The position numbers and the translations under genes were made by a program. Positions 34,620 through 45,564 of a DNA stretch of 64,000 bases are shown here, one piece after another. The notes below the pieces were generated by a model that saw only the letters and a program-made list of their open reading frames with translations, did no database searches and was not told the origin of the DNA. How positions within the stretch are numbered: position 1 is the stretch's first letter; every line of letters begins with the position of its first letter. The stretch is from Heliocidaris erythrogramma (Eukaryota > Echinodermata > Echinoidea > Camarodonta > Echinometridae), in the NCBI GenBank assembly GCA_025617745.1, contig CM046871.1:29962433-30026432 (forward strand), in the 5' to 3' direction.

Positions 34620-34930
34620 TTGGTGATCCTCCAAACAACTGTGAGCATCAAATGGCAAATAGAAAGTCGTTTTCAAGATCACCATATTCTACAAGAAATG
34701 AAGACACTGTCGGCACAAAAAAGACAAATGGAAGACCCGTAGCCTATAAAAATGGACAAAAGGTAATCTTCACCGCTCTGACCGAACACAACGACCACGA
34801 TGTCAGTAGTGGTGATCGACATCTGACGGAGAGGTGCACGAATACGGTGGAAGGTGTCCCAGTAGTCCCCGAGGTGCCTGTCATGAGGGGTGTACCTGAG
34901 GAAGAAAGGGATCTCCTTGTGGCGACGTAG
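34620..34930 (+). CDS. MGCGSS membrane-anchored protein, exon 2
   Basis: Exon 2 follows TTTCCAG and continues the frame of exon 1 (phase 1; junction codon GTT) for 103 residues to TAG at 34928-34930. The sequence is polar: a Ser/Arg-rich part (RKSFSRSPYSTRNEDT), a middle KNGQKVIFTALTEHNDHD, and a Val/Pro/Glu repeat-like end (VPVVPEVPVMRGVPEEE). No folded domain is evident, which suits a small disordered, lipid-anchored adaptor. In-phase joining over 2.75 kb supports a real gene, but homologues are not known to me. Confidence 0.6.
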
Positions 34931-34937
34931 CTGTTAA

Positions 34938-35340
34938 CGTGCAAGTGAACAAACGCCAGGTCACACAAAGAGCTACTAGGGACGATTTTAGGAATGGTGG
35001 CGCTCCACAACATTTGGGAGGTACATACATGGAGAGCACACTCTTCAATGGATTTGTAATCTTCTTCTCACTTTCTCGTGCCTGGGTAATTTCAAAATAT
35101 TCCCGGCATTCTCCTCATTGTTAGAGTTTGGTAGTGATTGTGCAAGTGAACAAACATCAGGTCAGCTCAAGAGCTCTGGAACTATTTTAGAAGTGGGGGC
35201 GCTCCACAAAGTGAACAAAGTGCCAGACAGATTGTGGTCCACAAATGGGACTCAGTGTACTTTATATAGTTTTCAAAAAAAGAAGGAGCGCACTATGTGC
35301 GGAGTCCTATCATTCATTTCTTTGTTCCTGGGTGATTCAG
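34938..35340 (+). repeat. Direct duplication in presumed 3' UTR
   Basis: Two copies of about 195 bp follow the stop codon. Each starts GTGCAAGTGAACAAAC (34938 and 35139), contains GTCA then AAGAGCT, TTTTAG and GGCGCTCCACAA, and later GTGCCTGGGTAATTTC or GTTCCTGGGTGATTCA. Identity is moderate. Both could form part of the 3' UTR of the preceding gene. Confidence 0.5.
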
Positions 35341-36198
35341 ATTTTTTTCCCTTGCATTGTCTCATTGCTACATCTCTCTTGTGACTGGTTGAAAATGAAC
35401 AACATTTCGACGGTATTAAAATGTAGGCGTTATCTTATTTCCCCCCTGTAATTTGTAAATGATTTGTATTTTATATATTTATATCGAGGATGTACTCACT
35501 GAAGAATATCCAAACACAATGTAAGTGAATGGCGCAGTAACGATATTTTAGTGAGTGTTAAGTTTACACGTATTCGTGCTTGTGTTCGATTAACTGAACA
35601 AGGTATAATGAAGAATGGTGCTAAAGTGAAAAATGGTATAGGCCGAAACTTATTACCAAACATCTTTTCACCATGTACTGTACATATTTTTGAAATTATG
35701 CTCTCTGAATAATAGGTCTTATATCCACATTTCACTGTATTTTAATTTTAATAGAAGCCCTTTTTGATATGCCGTCATTGCCTTTGCCTGAATGTAAGCA
35801 GTAGTGTAGCTACACGGAGGGAGGGGCACGCGCGAAGAAAGGAAGAAGGGAAAGGAAACGTAAAAAGAAGATGGTAGGACTCAACCTCCTTCCACCCAGT
35901 ATGAACGGTGCCCCAATCAATTGTCATTGATTCCATTAATATCATGAATATAATGAGTCCAAACGAGGCCATAGTTCGAAAGCTTTGACGTCATGTCATT
36001 AATAGTATACGTTCTAAAAACACTTGAGATAGCTAGACCCCCCCCCCCAAAAAAAAAAATAAAAATAATAATAATAAAAATAAATAAATAAATAAATAAA
36101 TAAAATAAAATGAAATAATAAAAATAATAGTAATGATAATAATAATAGTAATAATAAATAATATTAATACTACTACTACTAATAATAATAACTTTACC
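35341..36198. other. Noncoding, A-rich microsatellites
   Basis: A C run followed by an A run lies at 36040-36059, and AAT/AAAT/ACT units at 36060-36195. Nothing else is recognised. Confidence 0.5.
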
Positions 36199-36336
36199 TG
36201 TGACATTAAGGCGAATCTTTTTATCTCAGCCTGTTGTTCAGATTCGCCTTAATAACCCACGTTCGCTTTCGCCTTAACGTCGAATTTCTATTGTGACGAA
36301 ATAAACCGCATTGTTATGATTCGCCTTAAGTCACAG
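36199..36336. mobile_element. Four-motif MITE, copy C
   Basis: A 138-bp element with ends CTGTGACATTAAGGCGAATC and GATTCGCCTTAAGTCACAG. The motif GATTCGCCTTAA occurs inverted at the left end, direct at 36241, direct but diverged at 36266 (CTTTCGCCTTAACGT) and direct at the right end (36318). The spacer TATTGTGACGAAATAAAC..GCATTGTT (36289-36315) matches copies at 2443 and 56855, yet the repeated motif is quite different from theirs. Confidence 0.8.
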
Positions 36337-36367
36337 TTATGCTTATACTACTACTAATGATAATAAC

Positions 36368-36704
36368 AAAAGATTTATTTAGCGCCTAATAAATTTACAA
36401 TGTCTCCCAGCGCTTATTGTAATTAACCCCGGTCATTGGATTCATGGCTTGTCCGCACACAATATATGCACCTTGTCCACTCACTGGGGAGCATTCCAGC
36501 CAGGAGCCTTTTGCAGACGCTCATAAAGCTGATCAAACCACAATGAATTTCGCATCCTACCGGGTACCAATTTAACACCTGGGTGGAGAGGAGCAATGTA
36601 GATAAAAATGCCTTGCTCAAGGACATAAGTGCCGTGCCGGGGATCGAACCCACGACCTTCGCATATCCAGTCAAGTGTTTAAACCACTCGACTACGACAC
36701 CTCT
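36368..36704 (-). mobile_element. tRNA-derived SINE, full length
   Basis: Read on the minus strand from 36704, the tRNA-like head has box A (GTAGTCGAGTGG) and box B (GGTTCGATCCC), followed by a tRNA-unrelated body containing CTCTCCACCCAGGTGTTAA and GGTACCCGGTAGGATGCG, and an end with AGCGCTGGG and GGCGCTAAATAAAT. Pol III internal promoters drive such elements. The second copy (57633-59245) is split by a LINE. The length, about 337 bp, is likely complete. Confidence 0.85.
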
Positions 36705-37026
36705 ACTGAGTAAAAATTGAAAAAAGAGTAATAATTGTTCATATTAAATAAATAAGGATAAATTAGTTAAAAAGCAGAGGGACCGATGCAATACGTTAGA
36801 TGAAATAAGTTATGACTGGTAATAAAAACAAATACTGCTCTGTAATTTTCAGTTTAAAAAGTGTTGATCAAAATAGAAATGACAAAAAAATGCATTGGTG
36901 CTTATTTATTTTATATCTGTTATGTCACCTTGAATTACAGTGAAAACGTTTTAGTGTATATTTCATTTTTTTGGAATCATTGCCCTTTTCAGACTCTCTC
37001 CCTTGATCGAAAAGTTGCTCATGGGC

Positions 37027-37256
37027 CAATAGACCTGTTTACTCAGTGATTCAAATTTATGGATGTTTCTTTCCTGGGGACCTAGTATTCCATTAACCTG
37101 TTATTAATGAATGAATTACAATACTTGGAATCCAGTTTGCATACATTACTTGTTGCTATGTCTGACAAGCCTCTGGCAAGCTTTCAGGTTGTCAAGAACA
37201 ACCTTTGTTTCAAAAGTATGCATAAAATTTGAATCACTTAGTAAACAGGTCTATTG
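37027..37256. mobile_element. 230-bp MITE
   Basis: Ends are CAATAGACCTGTTTACT and AGTAAACAGGTCTATTG, pairing for about 35 bp (CAGTGATTCAAATTTATG against CATAAAATTTGAATCACTTA). The middle has TTGCTATGTCTGACAA, also found at about 27754 in the bigger fold-back. Confidence 0.9.
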
Positions 37257-37710
37257 AGAAATATAATTATAGACTTTTTCTTTTTCTTTTCTTTTTTTGC
37301 CAAATGTAAATACTCCTAAAGCCAAATTCACTCTATTTCCCGTTATGTCGTGTCTTTTTTTACACTTTTACCAGTAATAGCGACTACTTAGTAGTTGATC
37401 ATGTGAATGGTAGCGTCATATGCTTTTTCCGTAATGATGATGTGTTTGTAATATGATTATTTGTTCAGTATCATTAAACACTGTGAATTTTCATAAAAAG
37501 TGTTCATTTTTGTATTAGCAAGAAATCGTCTGTAGCTAAGCAAGCTACATGCAATTCTAGAGTATAATATACTCTACAATAAGCTTACGAATATAAACAG
37601 TCATAGTGATATTTGAATGATGTAGGCTATTGATTACAATACAAACAGTGACCATACAAATTACGATACAATTAGTGAGCATGAAGTTTTAACTTTTCTT
37701 CATGTCGATT
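37257..37710. other. AT-rich noncoding, nothing recognised
   Basis: No gene, RNA or repeat structure found by eye. Confidence 0.5.
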
Positions 37711-38070
37711 TTCCGAAGGTACTACTCGGAAGGTTCGTAATTCCGGAGTTTCTTCAAAAGTTCGTTACTGCGAAATTCCAGAGTTTCATAACTCCGAAGG
37801 TTCGTAAGTCCAAAAATAAAATATGATTGATAATTTCTAAATTACATAATTCAACCCCCCCCCCCCCGAAAATAAAAATAAAACTAGATTCCTACATTTT
37901 GGGGAATTACGAACCTTCGGGAAATGTACCCTATTCCATTTTCGGAATTATGAACCTTCCGATAAACGAACCTTCAGAGGAATGCAACAAATTTTCGGAA
38001 TTATGAACCCTCTGGTATGGGAATATTGTGTTTCGAAATTATGAACCTTCGGAATTACCAACCTTCGGGA
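37711..38070. mobile_element. Fold-back repeat with CCGAAGGTTCG units
   Basis: On the left (37711-37815), units such as CCGAAGGTTCGTAATTCCGGAG repeat in one direction; on the right (37896-38070), the reverse complement GGAATTAYGAACCTTCGG repeats four or five times. A C run of 14 (37854-37867) sits between. The TCCGAAGGTTC core is shared with the next element (38248-39425) and with 54577-54738. Confidence 0.65.
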
Positions 38071-38247
38071 AAACTATTTACCCCCGTTTTAAATATGGTA
38101 CCCGATTTTCTGCAGTCACACCGCTAAACCGATCCCACAGCGACTCCAAACCGACCGATTATGCTCCATTGGTGGCAATGTCATTTTTTGTCGGCCTGTT
38201 GTCGGTCTGGCGTCGGCCTTTTTGGTGTAACTTTGGTACTAGGGTTA

Positions 38248-39425
38248 GAAGGTCCGATAGTTAGCGGGTCCGATAGACCGACACCCAATAGATAGAAGGT
38301 TCGATAGACCGAATGTACGAGAGGGTCCAATAGACAGACGGTTCTATAGACCGAATCGGCGGAGGGTCCGATAGTCCGAAGGTTCTATATATCGAATGTC
38401 CAACGGGTCCGACGAGTTGGAATGGGTTCACCCAGTTGGAATCCTTAGCTCACCCAGTGAGGCCTGGTACCCTCTTGCTGCTCCGTTCACCGACTATTTA
38501 ACGGACAAGCCCAGTCGGCACATCACTCACAGGAGCTCTAGCACTTAAGGCCACCAGGCCCCAGATGGGCAGCCAACGAGACCAATGGGCAATAACAAAA
38601 TAAGTTTATACATATAAAGGATAAGAAACAAATCGCACATTCATATTTTACAATTTATATCACTCTATGTAACGAGCTAAAAATACCTTTGTTACTGCAA
38701 TTATTATCTGAAATTACTGAGGGTCCGGGTCCTATTAAATTAATAAAAGCATTGTCACTTCTCTGTGCATACACGTACATGGGCTTTGTTTAAAGTGATC
38801 TCCAAAGCTTCTCATGACATTATAAACACAAAGACTTTTGTTACCCTTGACCCTGTGACCCCAAAATATAAATCAGATAATAGTCATTCCTCTAGATGAG
38901 CCAAGTTTGAAGTTGATCCGTCGAATGTTTCCCAAGTTATCCAGAGAACGCAAATACGGGACGGACGGACGGTACGGACTGACGATCTGAAAACATAACG
39001 CCCCCACTTATTTTAACCACTTATTTTTTACCCACTTATCATTTTATCCACTTATCATTTTATCCACTATTTTACCCTTTTACGTATTTATTGTCGGACT
39101 ATCGGACCTTCTTACTATCGGACCCCTACTGAACCTTCGGACTATCGGACCCTTTTGCCGATTCGGTCTATAGAACCTTCTGTCTTTTGGACCCTCATGC
39201 ACATTCGGACTATCGAACCTTCTATCTATCGAACCTTCCGACTATCGGACCCGTTGGTCATTCGATCTATAGAACCTTCGGACTATTGGACCCTCCTGCC
39301 GATTCGGTCTATAGAACCTTCTGTCTACTGGACCCTCTCGTCTATTCGGCCTATCGAACCTTCTTTCTATTGGGTGTCGGTCTATCGGACCCGCTAACTA
39401 TTGGACCTTCTAGCTATAGGGATGA
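38248..39425. mobile_element. 1.2 kb fold-back with tandem-repeat arms
   Basis: The left arm (38248-38432) is made of about 16-20 bp units such as GGTTCTATAGACCGAAT and GGGTCCGATAGACCG. The right arm (39094-39425) is its reverse complement, with about 185 bp matched unit by unit and a further 140 bp of extra units inward. This plan, inverted arms made of tandem repeats, is that of fold-back elements such as Drosophila FB. The interior (38433-39090) has no transposase; near 38880-38990 it contains an interspersed-repeat phrase with GGGACGGACGGACGG. Confidence 0.8.
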
Positions 39426-40124
39426 CCCCGGTACTAGTCGGGCTAGCGCACCCATCATGTCAAGAGATGGAGCTCATGTATTATACTTTCTTTCTCTTAT
39501 TTAGAGAAACTTCTTATTCAATAAGATAACAAGTTATGTGGAATCTAACAAATCGCTGGAATAGTTAAACGACGTTTTGAAAGTACAAAACGCCTTTAAT
39601 TCTATCTCCTCCAAGTACCATGTCGGTTAAACATGCTTCCGCTGCCTTTTCCCTCTCTCGCTCTTTAATATCGTCTGTCTATCCTCTTTCCTCTTTGAAA
39701 AACGCATTTGTTTTTAGTGGTTGTCTCTGTCATTGGACACATTTTTATGTTTGTTTGGCTTTTTTTTATTTTTGTTCCTTTTTTTTATGGTTGTCTCTGT
39801 GATTTTACTCTATATTAACTTCCTCGTTCACACGTAGGTCTATTGTTTTTTTTTCTTCTGTGTTTATTCAATAAAAATATAATCACAATATTTTACAAAA
39901 AAAAGCATGAATAGATCCAGATCAAACATAAAACGTACGTCTATTGTTATCTTATCAAACACATTATACACACTTTGTTTGGACATGACTTTGCCTAATC
40001 AGGGGCGTCGCTAGAGGGGGCTCAAAATTGTTGTCGGCAAATTTAACCCGGTGACTATACTGAATTCTTTAACTCTCATAGGCTTGCAGGAACCACCCGG
40101 TTCCCGTAGTCTATGGATTAATAT
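39426..40124. other. Noncoding, T-rich
   Basis: Pyrimidine-rich DNA at 39640-39860. The phrase GGGGCGTCGCTAGAGGGGG at 40002 resembles ends of interspersed repeats, like those at 24660, 45150 and 52201. No gene. Confidence 0.4.
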
Positions 40125-40560
40125 TCGGGCAACGGCAATGGGCTACAGCCCCCCCCCCCCCCCCGAGGATTTTCAGAGTTCCGATATTCGAGCAGCATGC
40201 AAAGTGAGGTCCACATAATTATTTTGGCAGCGAGGTTCAAAGATAATTATGTAACTTCTTTATTTAATTTCTGTACATTTTCTCTACGAAAAGTTTGAAA
40301 AAAATATATGAAAATTTTGATATTCGGGCAAAAGGGATCACCCTTCGGCAATGGGCTGCAGCCCCCCCCCCCCCCCCCCCGAGGACTTTAAAAGCTCCGA
40401 TATTCGGGCAACCAGCACTTCATATTCGGGCAGCGAGGTTCTGAGATAACTATGTAACTTCTGTATGTAACTTCTGTACATTTTCATTACGAAAAGTTTT
40501 AAAAATTGATTGCTCGCTTCGCTCGGTCGCAAAAAATTGAAGAGTTGATATTCAAGCAAA
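40125..40560. repeat. ~220-bp tandem dimer with poly-C
   Basis: Two units (about 40125-40340 and 40341-40560) share ATATTCGGGCAA, CGGCAATGGGCT.CAGCCCC with a C run of about 15-20, GAGGACTTT, GCTCCGATATTCG, GCAGCGAGGTTC and TATGTAACTTCTTTA. Both units carry the C homopolymer at the same place. Confidence 0.75.
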
Positions 40561-41174
40561 ACGCGTCAGCCCCTCCTTGTGAAAATGGGCCTGTATGTTC
40601 AAGATTTCTATATCTGAGATTTTCTTTTATTTTTTGTGGGGGGGGGGGCAGATAAAGGTGCAGCATTTTTTGTCGGCAAATTTGGGTGTCACCCCCTAAA
40701 AAATTGTCGGCAAAGTTGGGGTCACACCACCCGCCCCCCCCCCCCCTTCAAAATGTTCTAGCGACCCCCCTCAACGTAATAACACTTATATTTCAGCTGT
40801 AAAATCTTCTGTAGGAACAATAATTTGTGATAATCATTATCCTTATATACTCATCTAAGCATTATTAGCATTATCCTGAGGAGAGTGAAGGGAAATTCTA
40901 TGAAATTTTATGAAACAGTGCCTAGACTGACGTCTGGATTTACAGGAAATCATGAAAAATTTTATTTAAAGGGTCACTAAAATAGAAAATTAAAAGTAAA
41001 GGAAACTATTCCACCCAGTATCTGTATACCGTGCATGCCCACAGGCCTGGCAGGCCCAGCCCGGTACGGTGCCGAACGCGAGCATGATATTCACCGCATC
41101 GACCATTTGCATTGCATATTTTCTTGTTTAATTCCTCACACTAACGTTGATTTGTGGACACAGGTTCATCAATA
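40561..41174. other. Noncoding with G and C runs
   Basis: A G run at 40639-40648 and a C run at 40734-40746 flank TTTGTCGGCAAATTTGGG and AATTGTCGGCAAAGTTGGGG, a direct repeat of about 45 bp. No gene. Confidence 0.5.
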
Positions 41175-41790
41175 ATGCCGAATCGGTGTATAGTGTTGCG
41201 GGCTGTAGCAAGACCCCTAAAGATGATGTAAGCCTACATGTTTTTTTTTAATAAAGATGAAAATCTACGGAAATTGTGGGTCGCAAAGGTAAAGCTCACG
41301 CGGGCAGAGTGGCAAGGGCCGGCCAAAGATTTTGAGGATCCTGGCCTGTATTCCGAATTTGACATGAAGAAAAGGATAAGCTAGCTAAAAGATTCAGCTA
41401 TTCCAACGATCAGATTTGGAGTCAAGTCTTCCAATCTGTTTTTCAACGACATCATCTCCAGCAGCTGCAGCAGCTTCACCCGTAGACCGAAAATTCTGTC
41501 TCTCGTTCGTTAGCTAAGTGAAGAGCTAACGAACGAGAGACAGAATTTTCGGTCTACTTCACCCACGCCCCCTTCACTAGGCCCCGGCGCGTATTCTGCG
41601 AGGGGCTCAAACATTATGGTCGAATTCCCCTTGCCACTCGAGCTTCTTTGCCTTCGGGATCTGATAAATCATCTGATAAATCAAAGTTCGTATCTGCATG
41701 GCTCAAAAAAGTCTTCCAACTCGGAATCGCGGTCACTTTTCATCACTCTACATGTATAATTTATATATATATAATATATATATATATTAC
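41175..41790 (+). pseudogene. THAP-domain protein pseudogene
   Basis: The three frames join into the start of a THAP domain: MPNRCIV, AGCSKTPKDDVSLHVF, KDENLRKLWVAKVKLTRAEW, GLYSEFDMKKRI, LKDSAIPTIRF. The first two Cys of the C2CH zinc site are visible (C5 and the Cys of AGC), and the late motif SAIPTI fits AVPTIF. The segment that should hold the Cys-x2-His pair (near KDF) is missing. A 2-base GT duplication near 41190, a T-run expansion near 41243 and a stop near 41382 break the frame, and a 76-bp hairpin interrupts it at 41482. THAP domains bind DNA and often derive from P-element transposases. Confidence 0.65.
41482..41557. mobile_element. Perfect 76-bp hairpin with 7-bp target repeats
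   Basis: Arms 41482-41515 and 41524-41557 are perfect inverted repeats of 34 bp, starting GTAGACCGAAAATTCTG and closing on an 8-base loop, AAGTGAAG. TTCACCC sits directly on both sides (41475-41481 and 41558-41564) like a target-site duplication. Removing hairpin and one repeat restores a sensible continuation of the THAP pseudogene (SSFTHAPFT). It could be a minimal fold-back insertion, a templated palindromic repair product, or an assembly artefact. Confidence 0.85.
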
Positions 41791-43597
41791 TCGCATTCAG
41801 CCAAAATCTAAGTCAGTAGGCCTACTACCGTACTATGTATTAAAAGCGAATAAATAAAAGCCGTAAGTGAAATAAACAAAACACAAGCGTTCACCAGTCG
41901 CTGTGTACGAGGGGAACATAGTAACTGCCGTACTAAAGATGTGTAGTACATTGTACAGACGCGTAAACGACTGTGCGCGCGTTTAAGACCAATGCAAAAC
42001 TTTCGTTCGGCAAGCTCAGATGGATGCGAACATTGTTTTAAAAAAACAGTTTAAAAACAAAACAAGAGCTGTATATTTGGGCAAAGGTGTTTGCTGATCT
42101 TGTAGAAAATATATTGATTATTCACTCCTAAGATTATATTTATTAATTTCCTTTTTTCATAAATTGTCCGTTGAACAGAGGGGTCAAATTCCGTGTACGT
42201 ACATTGTGTGTACGTACAATGTTATATGCTGCAGCCTGCAGATCTTCTGCCTCTTACTCTTCATACGTCACTTGGGGGTGTGACGTCAATTAGCCAATCA
42301 GCTCACGAGTTTTAAGGAACGGTCCCAAAACCTCTACTTTTCCACCTTTTTCGCCAAAACGGGACATAATTTGGACAATCGATTGCCAGATTCGTGATTA
42401 GAAAGCAAAAATACATGGAAACAGCACCCATTTTCTCTCTAATTTAGTCAACCTCTAATTGAAATTGTACAAAATTTCTGTATATTTATGTTGTCATCAA
42501 ACTTGGTTCAACATCCCTCATCTCATATGGTAGTAGTTGCTTTAAATAAATTCATCTCCGCATTGTCGTCATTATCATGGGAAGAGCCAAGGGAAATTCC
42601 CTGTAGCTTACCCAAAGTCGTCTGACCTTAGAGGAAACGATCGCGTCTCAGTTTAGCTGTTTAAAGGAAGTAAGCGCACGTACCTTTGTCTTGCGCTCCA
42701 TGCTTCACTTCTCCACTCCTTCAAGTGGAAACATTTTATTATCTTGATTCTGATCAAACTTGTCAAAGTGGAATCTAAAATAAAAATAAAAATTTTGTGA
42801 TTCCGGCAATCTGTTCCTATCTTTAGTTACCCCAAGTTGTCATAAACCCTAAAATGTTAAAGGGACCAATAGCAAAACAGAAGATATAAAATAATCTGTA
42901 AAAAATTCAAAGATATTCAAATTGAGAAACACTGAATAGCTTGGGGGAAAATGATGTTATATCAAGAAATTCGCAGTTTGCTTCCGGATGCGTGAGCGTG
43001 CGTATGAGTGTCTACTCGCAAGTCGCTTTTTTACAGAGTAATTGAAGTGTTTTTTATAGATAAATTGGACCCCTTTAAATGTTATCTGAGAGAGGTCTAA
43101 TCAACTCTTGCTTTGCCGTTGACACCCTTTTCAATCACACATTGCTCCACTTTGTCCACCAAGAAATATAAACATCTTTTATTTTAGATCTTGTCATTTT
43201 TATCAATATTTAGAGCGTCAATCAAAGTGTTCTAAATACGTAAGAACTAAAACATGCTACCATTTATTTCGGGGGGATAAAATTGCAGATTTCGTACACA
43301 AAATGTTTCCCCACTTTACCATTCAACAATTGTATACAAATAGGGAACAGAAACATGAAAGACACAAAGGAAACTTCGTTTTGTTTTCATGCATAGAATA
43401 GAGTAATGTAGTGGTATTTGGTATCATTAGAACGAAAAATATATATTCTATAACTTTTAGGCATGCGATTTTCTAATATAAGATATGGTTAAAGGAGAAA
43501 CAGGTCGCAAAATGCAAACATGCTGCACGTCGAAGCGCGAGTGAGCTCGGTGGCCAGAGGCGTATTTTTTTTTGTTTATTTTTTTTTACACAGCTGT
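41791..43597. other. Noncoding, nothing recognised
   Basis: A short palindromic stretch GTACGTACATTGTGTGTACGTACA lies at about 42195-42220. I see no gene in this 1.8 kb. Confidence 0.45.
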
Positions 43598-44643
43598 TTA
43601 GCTAGCCTTTAATCATGGCGGCATGCTAAGTTTTTTCTTTGCTGCTCTATGTACGTAGCTCAGTCGATCCTCGAAATGTGCGGAACAGTGATTTCGAGAA
43701 GGCGACACACGCGTGCAGGCCGCCTTTACTCACCCGCCAACGTTACTTGTTGTTTTTTTTAACTTTGAAATTTTTCGTCAATTTCGCACGAAAATTTTTC
43801 ATGAATAATTGAGTACCTGGTAGAGAAAATGAACCAATCAGAAGTTGTTAGGACACGGAGACAAGAGACTATTCAGCACATTCTAGCCATGGGGTATTAG
43901 TAATATGTTATGTTTTTATTTATGTTAATATTTTCCACATAAAATACGAGTGCTGACCAAGTTCTTTTTAAAAAATGAGAGAAAAAATTGTGTTTGGACT
44001 TTTTTTAAATCAAAAAAACTAATTTTCTAAATAATTTCAGTTTTCTCCCGTCAGCTACCCCGTGTTAGTCCCCATCAAATAATGGACAAGCTCAGTCTTT
44101 TCGTTACGGTTCCTTTAATTCGATTGGTTAAACACACCGAACCGTAAAGTTCAGTGTGGTTTAAACGAAACTAGCTGTATTCACTATGAACATGACGAAC
44201 AAAGAAGTGGACAATTTATGCTGCTCCTCATTTTACCCTTCACAATTGCACTGGTTAACAAAAGAACATCCATTCATTGCTATCCTGTAAAAATATGTAG
44301 AACAGGTGTCACATAATAGCAGTGAAGGGATGTCCTTTTGTTTACTAGAGCTATTGTGGAGGGTACAATGAGGAGCTGCATAAATTGTCCGCTCTCTTTG
44401 TCACCGTGTTCATAGTGATTGCCGTGTTTGGCAAGGTTGTTGAATGATTCATTACCTTTTGGTCGTCTTGAATATATCAATATTGTTTTTTATTACGTTG
44501 ACGGTGCGAAAAGGCGGCGTGCAGCGGCTCCACGCGTGTGTCGACTTCTGCAATCAGAAGACTTCCGCGCGTTTCGAGGATCAACAGAGCTAAGAGTAGA
44601 GCAGCAAAGAAAATATCTAGCATGCCGCCTTTATGAAAGGCTA
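43598..44643. mobile_element. ~1.05 kb MITE related to the 8729 element
   Basis: Left arm 43598-43735 and right arm 44490-44643 are inverted copies. Landmarks: AGCCTTTAATCATGGCGGCATG against CATGCCGCCTTTATGAAAGGCT, TTTTCTTTGCTGCTCTA against TAGAGCAGCAAAGAAAA, and GTCGACACACGCGTG-like words. The outer sequence and TCGATCCTCGAAA are shared with 8729-8935. A second fold-back (44180-44418) lies inside. Confidence 0.8.
44180..44418. mobile_element. 239-bp fold-back nested in larger MITE
   Basis: Ends TCACTATGAACA and TGTTCATAGTGA. Arms pair for about 100 bp (GGACAATTTATGC against GCATAAATTGTCC; AAAGAACATCC against GGATGTCCTTTT). It lies between the arms of the element at 43598-44643, so it inserted there or forms its core. 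Confidence 0.85.
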
Positions 44644-45312
44644 CTGTTTATCCAGCAAGTATCGCGAAAAATCCTAGAAGTGCTCTGGACAGGTGAAAGG
44701 GTCTCAGTCGTTGACGCACATGCATTCACAACCACATACCCCCTCAAAGGTGGGGGATGGCTTGTATTATCATCCCCTGAATATTTTTGGATGAAATAAA
44801 TAAGAATTATGATACATTAACTTAAAACTAATAATTATCCCAACTCATTATGTTTGATCTTTAAATACCATCACATTCTTTAATGATTAGAAGTAAGGAA
44901 ATAAGAAATGCCATTATTTCAATGTGAAAATATCGAAGAAAAATCGTTCGCTCGCATTGTTATTCTCAATTGAGGGGTTCCGTCCGTTGGTGTAGAACCG
45001 TACATTCCTTCTTTTCATTAAAAAAAAAACATTTTGGGATGCTCCAGAAAGACCAAAATGCAAGTTTCATAGACAGATTTTTGAAAAAGTCCCTGATGTG
45101 GGGGGGATACCCCCTCCCACATCCTTCCCCGCTCGGTCGGTTCGCTTAGTGGCGTATCTAGGGGGCAGAGGTGCACATGCCCTTGGCGGCACCTGGAGGG
45201 GTGTAAAAAACGCAAAGGAGAGAAAGGAAAAAAAAGGTGGAAATGATGAATCCGCAGGGTAAATGCACTAGAAATCTAGTTTTGACGTCATCTCTACGTC
45301 TTCATTCCTCTT
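44644..45312. other. Noncoding
   Basis: The phrase GTGGCGTATCTAGGGGG at 45150-45166 resembles the ends of the MITE at 52199. TTTTGACGTCATCTCTACGTCTTCA at 45279-45303 foreshadows the ACGTC-rich element that follows. No gene. Confidence 0.45.
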
Positions 45313-45564
45313 CCCTGATAGCAGAAAGTGTTAAAAATGACGTGATATTTACGTCGCGGTTTTCGTCTTTTTTACGTCCTGTAATTACGTCAATAAGACG
45401 ACAACTTGCACCAACGCAAGACGTCAAGAGGACGTCTTATTTTGACGTCATCTCTACGTCTTGTACACTGTAAAAACTAAAGTGCTACTTTTAGGGGCAT
45501 GTATAGTGACTGCACCTGAAATGCTGTTTATAGCGCTTGTAGTGTGCTAATTTACCAGGAAAAA

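Noticed and set aside
44419..44799. 126-codon + frame
   Set aside because: It runs through the inverted arm of the MITE at 43598-44643 and has no motif.
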